From the NCBI RefSeq assembly GCF_036421915.1, contig NZ_JAZGOM010000002.1: 64,000 bases of DNA; one strand, written 5' to 3'. The notes below the pieces were generated by a model that was not told the DNA's origin, ran no database searches, and worked only from the letters and a program-made list of their open reading frames with translations. Position 1 is the stretch's first letter, and each line of letters begins with the position of its first letter. This DNA comes from Georgenia_A wangjunii (lineage in GTDB: Bacteria > Actinomycetota > Actinomycetes > Actinomycetales > Actinomycetaceae). The position numbers were made by a program, and so were the translations under genes. Positions 49,566-57,792 of the stretch are shown here, in pieces.

Positions 49566-50935
49566 CGGAGGGCTCCGTCCTGCGCGGCGAGCACCGCGGC
49601 GACGTCGGCGTGCTCGGCGTGCTCGGCGTGCTCGGCGTGCTCGGCGACCTTAGACTGCGCGGCCGTCAGCGCCTGGTCGAGGTCCCACAGGATGTCGTCG
49701 AGGTCCTCGAGGCCAACGGAGATGCGCACGAGGTCCTCGGTCACCCCGGCGGCATCGAGCTGGGCCGGCGCGAGCTGGCGGTGCGTCGTCGAACCGGGGT
49801 GGATGACGAGCGTGCGCGAGTCCCCGACGTTCGCGAGGTGGCTGGCGAGCTGCAGCGCCTCGATGAACGCCGCACCGGCGGCCCGCCCGCCCCGCACGCC
49901 GAAGGCGAAGACGGATCCCACGCCGTTCGGCAGGTAGCGGCGGCCGCGCTCGTAGTGGGGGTGCGAGGGCAGCCCGGCGTAGCTGACGAACCGGATCCGC
50001 TCGTCCGCCTCGAGCCACTCGGCGACGGCGCGGGCGTTGCGCACGTGCTCGTCCATCCGCTGCGGGAGGGTCTCGACCCCCTGGAGGAGCTGGAACGCCG
50101 ACTGCGGCGACAGGGATGGGCCGATGTCCCGCAGCTGCTCCGAGCGGAGCTTGGTGAGGAACCCGTACTCGCCGAAGTTCCCCCACCAGGAGACGCCACC
50201 GTAGGCGGGCACCGGCTCGGTCAGCTGGGGGAAGTTCCCGTTGCCCCAGTCGAACCGGCCGCTCTCGACGACGACGCCGCCGAGCGTGGTGCCGTGGCCG
50301 CCGAGGAACTTCGTGGCCGAGTGGATGACGATGTCCGCCCCGTGCTCGAAGGGCCGCACGAGGTAGGGCGTGGACAGGGTCGCGTCGAGGATGAGCGGGA
50401 TCCCGGCGGCATGGGCCACCTCTGCGAGCCCGGCGATGTCCGCGATCTCGCCCGAGGGGTTGGCGACGACCTCGGCGTAGAGCGCCTTCGTCGTGCTGCG
50501 GATCGCGGCGGCGTAGTCGGCCGGGTCGGTCCCGGGCACGAACGTCGTCTCCACGCCGAAGCGCCGGAGCGTGACGTCGAGCTGGGTGAGCGTCCCGCCG
50601 TAGAGCTGGGACGAGGCGACGATGTGGTCCCCGGCGCCCGTGAGCGCCGCGAAGGTGATGAACTCGGCGGACATGCCCGACGCCGTGGCGACGGCCCCGA
50701 TGCCGCCCTCGAGCGAGGCGATCCGCTCCTCGAACGCCGCGACCGTGGGGTTGCCGATGCGCGAGTAGATGTTGCCGTACTTCTGCAGCGCGAAGAGGTT
50801 GGCGGCGTCGTCGGTGTCGGAGAACACGAACGAGGTCGTCTGGTAGATCGGCACGGCCCGCGCGCCGTGGACGGCGTCGGGGGTACCGCCGGCGTGGAGC
50901 GCGCGGGTGCGGAACCCGAAGTGGCGGTCGCTCAT
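49562..50935 (-). CDS. metY: O-acetylhomoserine aminocarboxypropyltransferase/sulfhydrylase
   Basis: Encodes 457 residues, a PLP enzyme of the Cys/Met family. It makes homocysteine (or methionine) from O-acetylhomoserine and sulfide (or methanethiol). Motifs: TTSFVF near the start, SRIGNPTVAAFEERIASLEGG in pieces, ATASGMSAEF, and the PLP lysine in IHSATKFLGGHG. The C-terminus has an unusual AEH-repeat tail encoded by four 9-bp units. The ATG at 50935 overlaps the stop of a 19-codon leader ORF (ATGA) and has no good ribosome binding site of its own, so translation is probably coupled to the leader. The ABC importer genes upstream would supply sulfur. Confidence 0.93.
   Translation of the reverse strand: MSDRHFGFRTRALHAGGTPDAVHGARAVPIYQTTSFVFSDTDDAANLFALQKYGNIYSRIGNPTVAAFEERIASLEGGIGAVATASGMSAEFITFAALTGAGDHIVASSQLYGGTLTQLDVTLRRFGVETTFVPGTDPADYAAAIRSTTKALYAEVVANPSGEIADIAGLAEVAHAAGIPLILDATLSTPYLVRPFEHGADIVIHSATKFLGGHGTTLGGVVVESGRFDWGNGNFPQLTEPVPAYGGVSWWGNFGEYGFLTKLRSEQLRDIGPSLSPQSAFQLLQGVETLPQRMDEHVRNARAVAEWLEADERIRFVSYAGLPSHPHYERGRRYLPNGVGSVFAFGVRGGRAAGAAFIEALQLASHLANVGDSRTLVIHPGSTTHRQLAPAQLDAAGVTEDLVRISVGLEDLDDILWDLDQALTAAQSKVAEHAEHAEHAEHADVAAVLAAQDGALR
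49605..49640. repeat. Four 9-bp tandem repeats in the metY 3' end
   Basis: Four exact copies of TCGGCGTGC on the plus strand, with a partial fifth, encode Ala-Glu-His repeats near the MetY C-terminus on the minus strand. Copy changes keep the frame, so the tail length may vary between strains. Confidence 0.85.
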
Positions 50936-50991
50936 CGAGCCACCGCCGCGGCGCCGGCCGAGTCCTGGGGGCCCGGGTGCAGGATCATCAT
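50932..50991 (-). CDS. 19-residue leader peptide overlapping metY
   Basis: The short ORF reads MMILHPGPQDSAGAAAVAR. Its ATG at 50991 (a second ATG follows directly) has GGAAGGA 5 bp upstream, the best ribosome binding site in this intergenic region. Its stop overlaps the metY ATG by 4 bp. The arrangement suggests translational coupling or an attenuation-type uORF that senses translation speed. It has two N-terminal Met codons and no cysteine, so a methionine response is conceivable (inference). I recognise no known leader-peptide family. Confidence 0.6.
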   Translation of the reverse strand: MMILHPGPQDSAGAAAVAR

Positions 50992-51053
50992 GGGTGTCCT
51001 TCCGTGTGTGCGGGGGTACGGGCGAGGCCGACGGTGGGCGCTGGCTCGCGCCG

Positions 51054-51872
51054 TCACGCCCACTTCCGCACCGCCCATCGCTCGAACACGCCGAGGAGCG
51101 CGTCGGTGAGCTTGCCCAGGATGGCAAGAAGCACGATGGCGAGGAGCAACCGGTCCACGCGACCGTTGTTCGAGGAGTCGGTGAGGAGGAAGCCGAGACC
51201 CATCGACGCGGCGAGCAGCTCGGCGGCGACGAGGAAGAGCCACGACTGGGCGAGCGCGAGGCGCAAGCCCGAGATGACCGCGGGCACGACGGCCGGCAGC
51301 TGCACGGTGGCGAAGAGGCGGAGCCCGCGCAGCCCGAACGCGCGCCCGGCTTCGACGAGCTGACGGTCCACGTGCCCCAGCGCCATGGCGACGGTGGTGA
51401 ACACGGGGAAGAACGCGCCGATGGCGACGAGCGTGACCTTGGAGTCCTCCCCGATCCCGATCCACAGCATGAGCAGCGGCACCCACGCCAGCGAGGGCAC
51501 CGCGCGGAAGGCGCCGATCGTCGCGGAGAAGAGGCGCTCCGCCACCCGGGAGAGCCCGATGACCGCACCGACGGCAAGCCCCGCGGTCGCACCGATGAGG
51601 AAGCCGAGCAGCACCCGCTGCGTCGAGATCGCCACGTGGATGCCCAGCTCGCCGCGCCGGACGAGCTCGACGCCGGCGCCGACGACGGCCGTCGGTGCGG
51701 GCAGCGTGACCGGGTCCAGCCAGCCCACCACGGAGGCGAGCTGCCAGAGCGCGACGAGCGCCACCGGTAGGACGAGCCCCGTCAGCGCCGTCCCGGCCCG
51801 GCGGGCGGCGCTGGGGCGGTCGGTGCGGCGCGCGCCGGACGTCGTGGCGCCGACCCGGCTGGGCGCGCTCAC
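51054..51872 (-). CDS. ABC transporter permease (sulfonate/nitrate/taurine type)
   Basis: Encodes 272 residues with about six transmembrane helices and the permease EAA loop VEAGRAFGLRGLRLFATVQLP (read in pieces). This is the SsuC/TauC/NrtB group. The GTG at 51872 overlaps the stop of the binding-protein gene (GTGA). The N-terminal 25 residues are Arg/Ser-rich and cytoplasmic. With the adjacent binding lipoprotein and ATPase it should import an aliphatic sulfonate or similar small anion; the next genes (metY) favour a sulfur compound. No sulfonate monooxygenase gene is present in the window. Confidence 0.9.
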   Translation of the reverse strand: MSAPSRVGATTSGARRTDRPSAARRAGTALTGLVLPVALVALWQLASVVGWLDPVTLPAPTAVVGAGVELVRRGELGIHVAISTQRVLLGFLIGATAGLAVGAVIGLSRVAERLFSATIGAFRAVPSLAWVPLLMLWIGIGEDSKVTLVAIGAFFPVFTTVAMALGHVDRQLVEAGRAFGLRGLRLFATVQLPAVVPAVISGLRLALAQSWLFLVAAELLAASMGLGFLLTDSSNNGRVDRLLLAIVLLAILGKLTDALLGVFERWAVRKWA

Positions 51873-52909
51873 GAGGCACCGATCCGTGACGGGTCGGCCG
51901 CGCGGACGAGGGAGTCGTCGAGCAGGGTGGCGAGGGCGTCGTCGATGAGGTCCTGGTCGGGGACGTCGCCGGTCTCGACGAACATCGGGCCGACCGTCGT
52001 CAGCACGTCGAGCTGGACCGGGCCGGGCGCGGGGTCGACACCGAGGTTCGTCCGCTCGATGACGGCGGCCGCGACGTCGGGATCGATCCCCGCGACCTCG
52101 GCGAGGATGTCGATCGTCTCCTCGGGGTTCTCCTGCGCCCAGGCGCGGGCGTACTCGTAGACGTCGACGACGGTCTGCGCGACCTCGGGCTGCTCGGCGA
52201 GGAAGTCCTCCCGGGCGTTGAGGAAGCCGTAGGTGTTGAAGTCGACGTTGCGGTAGAAGAGGACGCTGCCGTCCTGCTCCGCGTCCGCCATGATCGGGTC
52301 GAGACCGGACCACGCGTCGACGGCGCCGGAGTCGAGCGCGGCGCGGCCGTCGGCGTGCTGGAGGTTCTCGATGGTGACCTCGCTCGGGTCGACCCCGGCC
52401 TCGGCGAGCGCCTGGAGGAGGAAGAAGTACGGGTCCGTGCCCTTGGTCGCGGCGATCTGCTTGCCGCGCAGGTCGCTGACCGCGGTGATGCCCGAGTCGG
52501 GCGTCGTCACGAGTGCGGACCACTCCGGCTGCGAGTAGAGGTCGATCGTCACGATCGGCGAGCCGTTGGCCCGGGCGAGCAGGGCCGCCGAGCCGGCGGT
52601 GGAAGCAACCTGCACCTGTCCGGAGCGCAGCAGCTCGTTCGCCTTGTTCGACCCGGCGGACTGGACCCAGGTGACGCTCACGCCGTCGTCGGCGAGCGCG
52701 TCCTCGAGCCAGCCCTGGTCCTTGATGACGAGGCTGAGGGGGTTGTAGGTGGCGAAGTCGATGCTCAGCTCGCTCGTGCTCGCGGCTGCGGCGTCGTCGC
52801 CCGCGTCGACGCGGGCGACGGATCCGTCGGCCGCCTCCCCGGCGACGCAGCCGGCGAGGAGGAGCGTGGCCGTGAGTGCGGTGACGGTCGTGCGGAGTGA
52901 GCGCTTCAT
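51869..52909 (-). CDS. ABC transporter substrate-binding lipoprotein (SsuA/TauA-like)
   Basis: Encodes 346 residues. The lipoprotein signal ends LLLAGC. The mature protein is a type II periplasmic-binding fold: LSIDFATYNPLSLVIKDQGWLE, STAGSAALLARANGSPI, DLRGKQIAATKGTDPYFFLLQAL and LDSGAVDAWSGLDPIMA. These are hallmarks of the sulfonate/taurine-binding group. It captures the substrate outside the cell and hands it to the permease. The ATG at 52909 follows GGATC, a weak site. About 120 bp separate it from the ATPase gene upstream. Confidence 0.9.
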   Translation of the reverse strand: MKRSLRTTVTALTATLLLAGCVAGEAADGSVARVDAGDDAAAASTSELSIDFATYNPLSLVIKDQGWLEDALADDGVSVTWVQSAGSNKANELLRSGQVQVASTAGSAALLARANGSPIVTIDLYSQPEWSALVTTPDSGITAVSDLRGKQIAATKGTDPYFFLLQALAEAGVDPSEVTIENLQHADGRAALDSGAVDAWSGLDPIMADAEQDGSVLFYRNVDFNTYGFLNAREDFLAEQPEVAQTVVDVYEYARAWAQENPEETIDILAEVAGIDPDVAAAVIERTNLGVDPAPGPVQLDVLTTVGPMFVETGDVPDQDLIDDALATLLDDSLVRAADPSRIGAS

Positions 52910-53028
52910 CGTGGATCCTTTCGGGCGCCGGCGGGGGCGCGGTGGGCCTGGCAGTGGCAGCGGACCGGTGCGGAGGGCGGCCTGCATGCGGCGTGAGACG
53001 TCGTCGTCGTCCGGTCGGCCGAGGTAGG

Positions 53029-53850
53029 TCAGCGGTCGTGGCTGTCGACGCCGAGCGTCTTGAGCAAGGAGGTGCGCAGGGCGCCGAGCTCGGCGGAGCT
53101 CCGGCTGCGCGGGCGGGTGCCCGGGACGTCGAGGACGCGGGTGACCGTGGCGCCGTCGCGCCCCGGCTCGGCACCGAGGACGACGACCCGGTCGGCGAGC
53201 TGCAGGGCCTCGTCGACGTCGTGGGTGACGAGCAGGACCGTCGTCGGCGCCCGGTCGTGGACGTCGATGAGGAGGTCCTGCATCTTGAGCCGGGTGAGCG
53301 CGTCGAGCGCCCCGAACGGCTCGTCGAGGAGGAGGACGCCCGGGCGGCGGGCGAGCGCGCGGGCCAGCGAGGCGCGCTGCGCCATCCCGCCGGAGACCTC
53401 ACGGGGGCGGTGCCGCGCGAAGTCGCCCAGCCCGACGACGTCGAGCAGCTCCTCCACGAGGTGGCGGCCCTCGCGCACGCCGGTGCCGCGGGGCAGGCCG
53501 ACCGCGACGTTGTCCGCGATGGTGCGCCACGGCAGGAGCCGCGGCTCCTGGAACGCGACGGCGCACCGCGGGTCGAAGCCGACGACGCCGCTGCCCGCGA
53601 TGGTCACCCGGCCGGCCGTGGGGGCGTCGAGGCCGGCGGCGAGACGCAGGAGGGTCGACTTCCCGCAGCCGCTGGCGCCGAGGATGGCGACGACCTCACC
53701 GGCGCGGACGCGCAGGTCGACGTCCCGCAGCACCGTCCGGGCGCCGGCTCCCGAGCCGAACGTCCGGCCGAGGCGGTCGATGCCGACGTCGAGCGCCGGC
53801 GCGGTGGGCATGGACGACGACGTCCGTGGGGGTGCCAGCTGAGCGGCCAT
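53029..53850 (-). CDS. ABC transporter ATP-binding protein (SsuB/TauB-like)
   Basis: Encodes 273 residues. Walker A ILGASGCGKST, Q-loop AVAFQEPRLLPW, signature EVSGGMAQR, Walker B LLLDEPFGALD and H-loop VTHDVDEAL are all present. The QEPRLLPW variant is typical of nitrate/sulfonate/taurine importers. The ATG at 53850 follows GAGGAGGA; longer in-frame extensions were rejected. It is the first gene of the operon ATPase, binding protein, permease, leader peptide, metY, CoA-binding protein. An inverted repeat lies about 110 bp upstream. Confidence 0.92.
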   Translation of the reverse strand: MAAQLAPPRTSSSMPTAPALDVGIDRLGRTFGSGAGARTVLRDVDLRVRAGEVVAILGASGCGKSTLLRLAAGLDAPTAGRVTIAGSGVVGFDPRCAVAFQEPRLLPWRTIADNVAVGLPRGTGVREGRHLVEELLDVVGLGDFARHRPREVSGGMAQRASLARALARRPGVLLLDEPFGALDALTRLKMQDLLIDVHDRAPTTVLLVTHDVDEALQLADRVVVLGAEPGRDGATVTRVLDVPGTRPRSRSSAELGALRTSLLKTLGVDSHDR

Positions 53851-53960
53851 CGCGTCCTCCTCGAGCGCTGCGGGTGGGCTGGTCCGTCGCCGCGGCCCGG
53901 GGGCGCACCGACACGACATCGTGGCGCGCCCGCCACGTCGTCCCGCGCGGCCGCCGGTGT

Positions 53961-53979
53961 CGTCTCGCGGTGCGAGACG
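53961..53979. promoter_or_regulatory. Inverted repeat upstream of the sulfur operon
   Basis: CGTCTCGC-GGT-GCGAGACG has perfect 8-bp arms. It lies 111 bp upstream of the ATPase start in a 241-bp gap (53851-54091). It may be the operator of a sulfur regulator. No regulator gene is adjacent, and the remaining gap shows nothing else clear. Confidence 0.4.
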
Positions 53980-54091
53980 GGGCACGCATTCGGCGCCCCG
54001 GACGCCCACATGCTGAGCGCGGCCGCCCGCGCCGTTGAGCCGTCGGCGCCGAGAGCGGTACATCAGGGTGGCCGGACCTGTGCCCGGCTGG

Positions 54092-54991
54092 CTACGCCGC
54101 GGTCGCCGCCGCGACGACGCGCTCGCACAGCTCGTGCGTGAGGAGGGCGTCGGTGGCGTCCAGCCGGCGGCCCTCCCGCACGGCAGTGAGGAAGTCCGCG
54201 CACATGGCGTCGAAACCGCGCAGCTCGGTCGCGGGGCGCCAACCGTTGCGGCGGACGAGACGCTCCTCGCCCGCGAGGTCGACGACGTCGGCGAGGTCGA
54301 CCACCTGGCGCCGGCGGCCGTCCCCGACGACGTCGAGGAGCTCGTGCGCCATGCCGGCGGTCCAGCTCATGAGGCCGATCGCGAGGCGGTCCTCGCCGGT
54401 GAACTGGACGGCGAGGCGCCGGCTCGCGCCGTCGGGCCCGCGCCGGACCGAGACGCTGAGGTCCGTGAGCGAGGACGGGACGAGGAACCGCAGGGTGTCG
54501 AGGACGTGGATGAAGTCGTCGACGACCATGGGCCGCGCCTCGCCGAGCGGGTGTGCGCGGTGCTTGGCGAGGGTGACGACGTCCCGGTCCGGCCACTGGG
54601 CGAGCTCGGCGTAGGCCGGGGCGTAGCGGCGGTTGAACCCGACGGCGAGGGAGACCCCGAGCTCGGTCGCGAGGCCGACCACCTGGGCCGCCGTCGCGTG
54701 GTCCGACGCGACGGGCTTGTCGACGAGGACGGGCACCCCGGCGCGCAGGAGCGTCGTGACGATCCCGGGGTGCGTCTCGGTGGGCGCGTGGACCGTCGCG
54801 GCGTCGAGCCCGGAGTCGATCGCCTGCTCGAGCGAGGTGAACCGGTCCGCGACGCGGTAGCGCTCGCCGACGTCGTCGACCGTGCTCCGGCGCCGCGAGA
54901 CGAGCACGGGCGTGACGCCCGGGGTCGCCGTGAGGACGGGCAGGTAGGCCTTCCTGGCGATGTCGCCCAGGCCGATGAGCGCGACGCGCAT
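54092..54991 (-). CDS. Gfo/Idh/MocA-family oxidoreductase
   Basis: Encodes 299 residues. The N-terminal Rossmann domain reads MRVALIGLGDIARKAYLPVL with the dinucleotide motif GLGDIA. The family EKP-type motif appears as VLVDKPVASD with the catalytic-site lysine. The C-terminal alpha/beta domain follows (DDFIHVLDTLRFLV). Such enzymes oxidise or reduce sugars and cyclitols, or related compounds, with NAD(P). The substrate is unknown, and no sugar transport genes are adjacent. GAAGGAAG precedes the ATG. It is divergent from the acyl-CoA synthetase gene. Confidence 0.88.
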   Translation of the reverse strand: MRVALIGLGDIARKAYLPVLTATPGVTPVLVSRRRSTVDDVGERYRVADRFTSLEQAIDSGLDAATVHAPTETHPGIVTTLLRAGVPVLVDKPVASDHATAAQVVGLATELGVSLAVGFNRRYAPAYAELAQWPDRDVVTLAKHRAHPLGEARPMVVDDFIHVLDTLRFLVPSSLTDLSVSVRRGPDGASRRLAVQFTGEDRLAIGLMSWTAGMAHELLDVVGDGRRRQVVDLADVVDLAGEERLVRRNGWRPATELRGFDAMCADFLTAVREGRRLDATDALLTHELCERVVAAATAA

Positions 54992-55132
54992 GTGCTTCCT
55001 TCAGTAGGCGGACGGGCCCGGCGAGCGTAGCGAACACACGGCGGCGTTCCGCGCGGCCATCGGCCGCGCCTGCGAAGATGCCAGGCACGCACCCCCGGCT
55101 CCTGCCGGTCCTGGCACAGGAGGAGGATCTCG

Positions 55133-56785
55133 ATGCTCGACGTGCACACCGAGTACCTGACGGAGGACCTGGACGCGGCCGGTCACCCGCGGACGTTCGA
55201 GCTCCGCTGCCCGCCCGGGTTCAACTTCGCCTACGACGTGCTCGACCGGCTCGGCACCGAGACGCCCGACCGTCGGGCGCTGCGCTGGTGCGACGACGCC
55301 GGCGCCGTGCGCACCTTCACGTTCGCCGAGATGAAGGACCTGAGCGACCGCGCGGCGGCCTACTTCCTCTCCCGCGGCATCGGCAAGGGCGACGTCGTCC
55401 TCCTCATCCTCAAGCGCCACTACCAGTTCTGGTACGCGATGATGGCGCTGCACAAGATCGGCGCCGTGGCGGCGCCCGCGACGAACCAGCTCAAGACGTA
55501 CGACCTCACGTTCCGGCTCGAGGCGGCGGAGGTGAGCGCCGTCGTCTGCACGATGGACGGCGACATCGCCGAGCACGTCGAGGCGGCGGAGGCGCAGTAC
55601 GCCCGGCCGCTCGTCAAGATCGGCGTCCGAGGCTCCCGCCCGGGCTGGGACGACCTCGACGAGGGGATGGGGCAGGCGGCGCCGTTCGCCCGCCCGGCGG
55701 ACGTGCCCGCCGTCGGGGACCCGATGCTTCTCTACTTCACCTCCGGCACGACGGCGCAGCCGAAGATGGTCGTCCACGACTTCTCCTACCCGATCGCCCA
55801 CATCGACACGGCGAAGTACTGGCACCGCGTGGACCCCGAGGGCCTGCACCTCACCCTGTCCGAGACCGGCTGGGCCAAGTCGGTGTGGGGCAAGCTGTAC
55901 GGCCAGTGGTTCCTCGAGACGTGCATCGACGTCTACGACTTCGACCGCTTCGACCCGCGCGCGCTCCTGCGTCACCTCGCGGAGGCCAGGGTGACGACGT
56001 TCTGCGCGGCGCCGACGATCTACCGCTTCCTCATCACCGAGGACCTCTCCTCCTACGACCTCTCCGCGCTCCAGCACTGCACGATCGCGGGCGAGGCGAT
56101 GAACCCCGTCGTCTACGAGACGTTCCGCGAGAAGACCGGCCTCGAGCTCAAGGAGGGATACGGGCAGACGGAGCTGACCCTCGCCGTCGTCACGAACTAC
56201 TGGGAGCCGACGAAGGCCGGCTCCATGGGCACGCCGTCGGCCAACTACGACGTCGTCCTCCTCGACGACGACGGGGCCGAGGTGGGCGCGGGCGGGACGG
56301 GCGAGATCTGCATCCGGGTGCCGGACGGGCGCCGGCCGATCGGGATGTTCACCGGCTACCACCGCGACCCGGAGACGACGGCGTCGGTGTGGCACGACGG
56401 CTTCTACCACACCCGGGACCTCGCGACGAAGGACGAGGACGGCTACTTCTGGTACGTCGGGCGCACCGACGACATGATCAAGACGTCGGGCTACCGGGTG
56501 GGGCCGTTCGAGGTCGAGAGCGTCGTCATGCAGCACCCCGCCGTCGTCGAGTGCGCGATCACCGGGGCGCCCGACGACGTGCGCGGGACGGTCGTCAAGG
56601 CGACCGTCGTCGTCGCGGAGGGCTATGAACCCGGGGACGAGCTCCGCAGGGACATCCAGACCTTCGTGAAGACGCGGACGGCGCCGTACAAGTACCCCCG
56701 CATCGTCGATTTCGTCGACGCGATGCCGAAGACGATCTCCGGCAAGATCCGGCGGGTCGAGATCCGCCGCGCGACCGACGGTTGA
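55133..56785 (+). CDS. AMP-forming acyl-CoA synthetase
   Basis: Encodes 550 residues of the ANL superfamily. The P-loop-like motif is LLYFTSGTTAQPKMV (A3), followed by EGYGQTELT (A5), the hinge region YFWYVGRTDDMIKTSGYRVGPFEVE in pieces (A7/A8) and the catalytic lysine in KTISGKIRR (A10). It activates a carboxylic acid to the acyl-adenylate and then the CoA thioester. The ETGWAKSVWGKLYGQW segment resembles medium-chain or butyrate acyl-CoA synthetases and acetyl-CoA synthetase-like AcsM proteins. The ATG at 55133 has AGGAGGAGG upstream. It stands alone. Confidence 0.92.
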   Translation: MLDVHTEYLTEDLDAAGHPRTFELRCPPGFNFAYDVLDRLGTETPDRRALRWCDDAGAVRTFTFAEMKDLSDRAAAYFLSRGIGKGDVVLLILKRHYQFWYAMMALHKIGAVAAPATNQLKTYDLTFRLEAAEVSAVVCTMDGDIAEHVEAAEAQYARPLVKIGVRGSRPGWDDLDEGMGQAAPFARPADVPAVGDPMLLYFTSGTTAQPKMVVHDFSYPIAHIDTAKYWHRVDPEGLHLTLSETGWAKSVWGKLYGQWFLETCIDVYDFDRFDPRALLRHLAEARVTTFCAAPTIYRFLITEDLSSYDLSALQHCTIAGEAMNPVVYETFREKTGLELKEGYGQTELTLAVVTNYWEPTKAGSMGTPSANYDVVLLDDDGAEVGAGGTGEICIRVPDGRRPIGMFTGYHRDPETTASVWHDGFYHTRDLATKDEDGYFWYVGRTDDMIKTSGYRVGPFEVESVVMQHPAVVECAITGAPDDVRGTVVKATVVVAEGYEPGDELRRDIQTFVKTRTAPYKYPRIVDFVDAMPKTISGKIRRVEIRRATDG

Positions 56786-56830
56786 GGGCCACGGGCAAGA
56801 AAAGCCTGGTCACGGCGGGTGGCGGCTCCC

Positions 56831-56836
56831 TACGCT
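56831..56836 (+). promoter_or_regulatory. Putative minus-10 of the leaderless DUF4180 gene
   Basis: TACGCT followed by exactly 6 bases and the ATG at 56843, with no ribosome binding site, as at the other leaderless genes of the window. Confidence 0.45.
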
Positions 56837-56842
56837 CGGGCG

Positions 56843-57211
56843 ATGCGTACCGAGGAGATCGCCGGCACCGTCGTCCTGCACGTCCCCGCCCAGGGGGCGT
56901 CGATCTCGTCGAGCCAGGACGCCCTCGACCTCATCGGCGAGGCGTGGTCCGTGAGCGCGACCGTCATCGCCGTGCCGGCCGGCCGCTTCGACCCGGCCTT
57001 CTTCGACCTGCGCACCCGCCTCGCCGGGGAGTTCCTCCAGAAGCTCGTCAACTATCGGCTCTCGCTCGCCGTGGTCGGGGACGTCAGCGGGCACGTCGCC
57101 GCGAGCGACGCCCTGCGCGACTTCGTCCACGAGTCCAACCGGGGCGGGCACGTGTGGTTCCTCGACGACGACGACGCGCTCGTCGGGCGGGTGACCGGGC
57201 GGCGGCGCTGA
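56843..57211 (+). CDS. DUF4180-like small protein
   Basis: Encodes 122 residues. The pattern SSSQDALDLIGEAWSVSATVIAVPAGRFDPAFFDLRTRLAGEFLQKLVNYRLSLAVVGDV (read in pieces) matches what I know of DUF4180, a STAS-like alpha/beta fold. The C-terminal segment HESNRGGHVWFLDDDDAL ends the fold. Function is unknown. It appears to be transcribed without a leader; a GTG or ATG further upstream lies before the minus-10. Convergent with the HNH gene. Confidence 0.82.
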   Translation: MRTEEIAGTVVLHVPAQGASISSSQDALDLIGEAWSVSATVIAVPAGRFDPAFFDLRTRLAGEFLQKLVNYRLSLAVVGDVSGHVAASDALRDFVHESNRGGHVWFLDDDDALVGRVTGRRR

Positions 57212-57248
57212 CGGCGGGGCGGCCCGTCGGTCGCGCCGGGCGTTCCCG

Positions 57249-57623
57249 CTAGCTCCGCAGACGGTCCAGCCGTCGGCGCTGCCCGCGCAGGTACGGGCGC
57301 GCGCGCCGTTGGCCTCCGCGTTCCGCCACGGCGGCGGCGAGGCGGTCGAGCACGGCCGCGAGTGCGTCGGCGTCAGCGGCCCACCCTCGGCGGACACACT
57401 CCTCGAGCCACTCCACGGGTGGCCGGTGCCCGCGCTCGGCGTTGCACCGCCGGCACGCCGCCACCTCGTTCTCCGGCCACGACGGCCCGCCCTTCGTGCG
57501 CGGCACGACGTGGTCCGTCGTCGGTGGGACGAGCGGGCCGAAGGCACGAGCGCACCAGAAGCAGGTTCCCGCCTGCACCGCGACCGCGTGGTCGAGACGG
57601 TCGCGGCGCGGGAGCTGAGCCAT
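57249..57623 (-). CDS. HNH endonuclease-domain protein
   Basis: Encodes 124 residues from ATG 57623. The HNH core is CFWCARAFG, TTDHVVPRTKGG with the catalytic His, and NEVAACRRCNAERG. It thus has two CxxC-type pairs holding zinc, as in McrA-like HNH nucleases. The C-terminal part is Arg-rich. The longer ORF (to 57827) has no good start. The ATG follows a CACGCT minus-10-like hexamer at a 6-base distance, so it may be leaderless. Not linked to a phage or restriction gene here; a general DNA-nicking or repair role is possible. Confidence 0.82.
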   Translation of the reverse strand: MAQLPRRDRLDHAVAVQAGTCFWCARAFGPLVPPTTDHVVPRTKGGPSWPENEVAACRRCNAERGHRPPVEWLEECVRRGWAADADALAAVLDRLAAAVAERGGQRRARPYLRGQRRRLDRLRS

Positions 57624-57792
57624 GCCGACAGCGTGCGACGGATGGTCGGGCACGGCTACCGCTGACGGCGATCCCTGAGCCGTGCCCGCGGCAGCGGGTA
57701 GATGATCAGCTCGCCGTCCTCGGCCTCCCGCGGGATGATCGAGGCTCGCTGCGCCCCTGACGTCGGAGCGCGCCGAGCGCGAAGGAGTGCTC

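Noticed and set aside
50992..51053. A SAM riboswitch upstream of metY
   Set aside because: Only about 60 bp are available before the permease stop codon, and no SAM-type core is visible.
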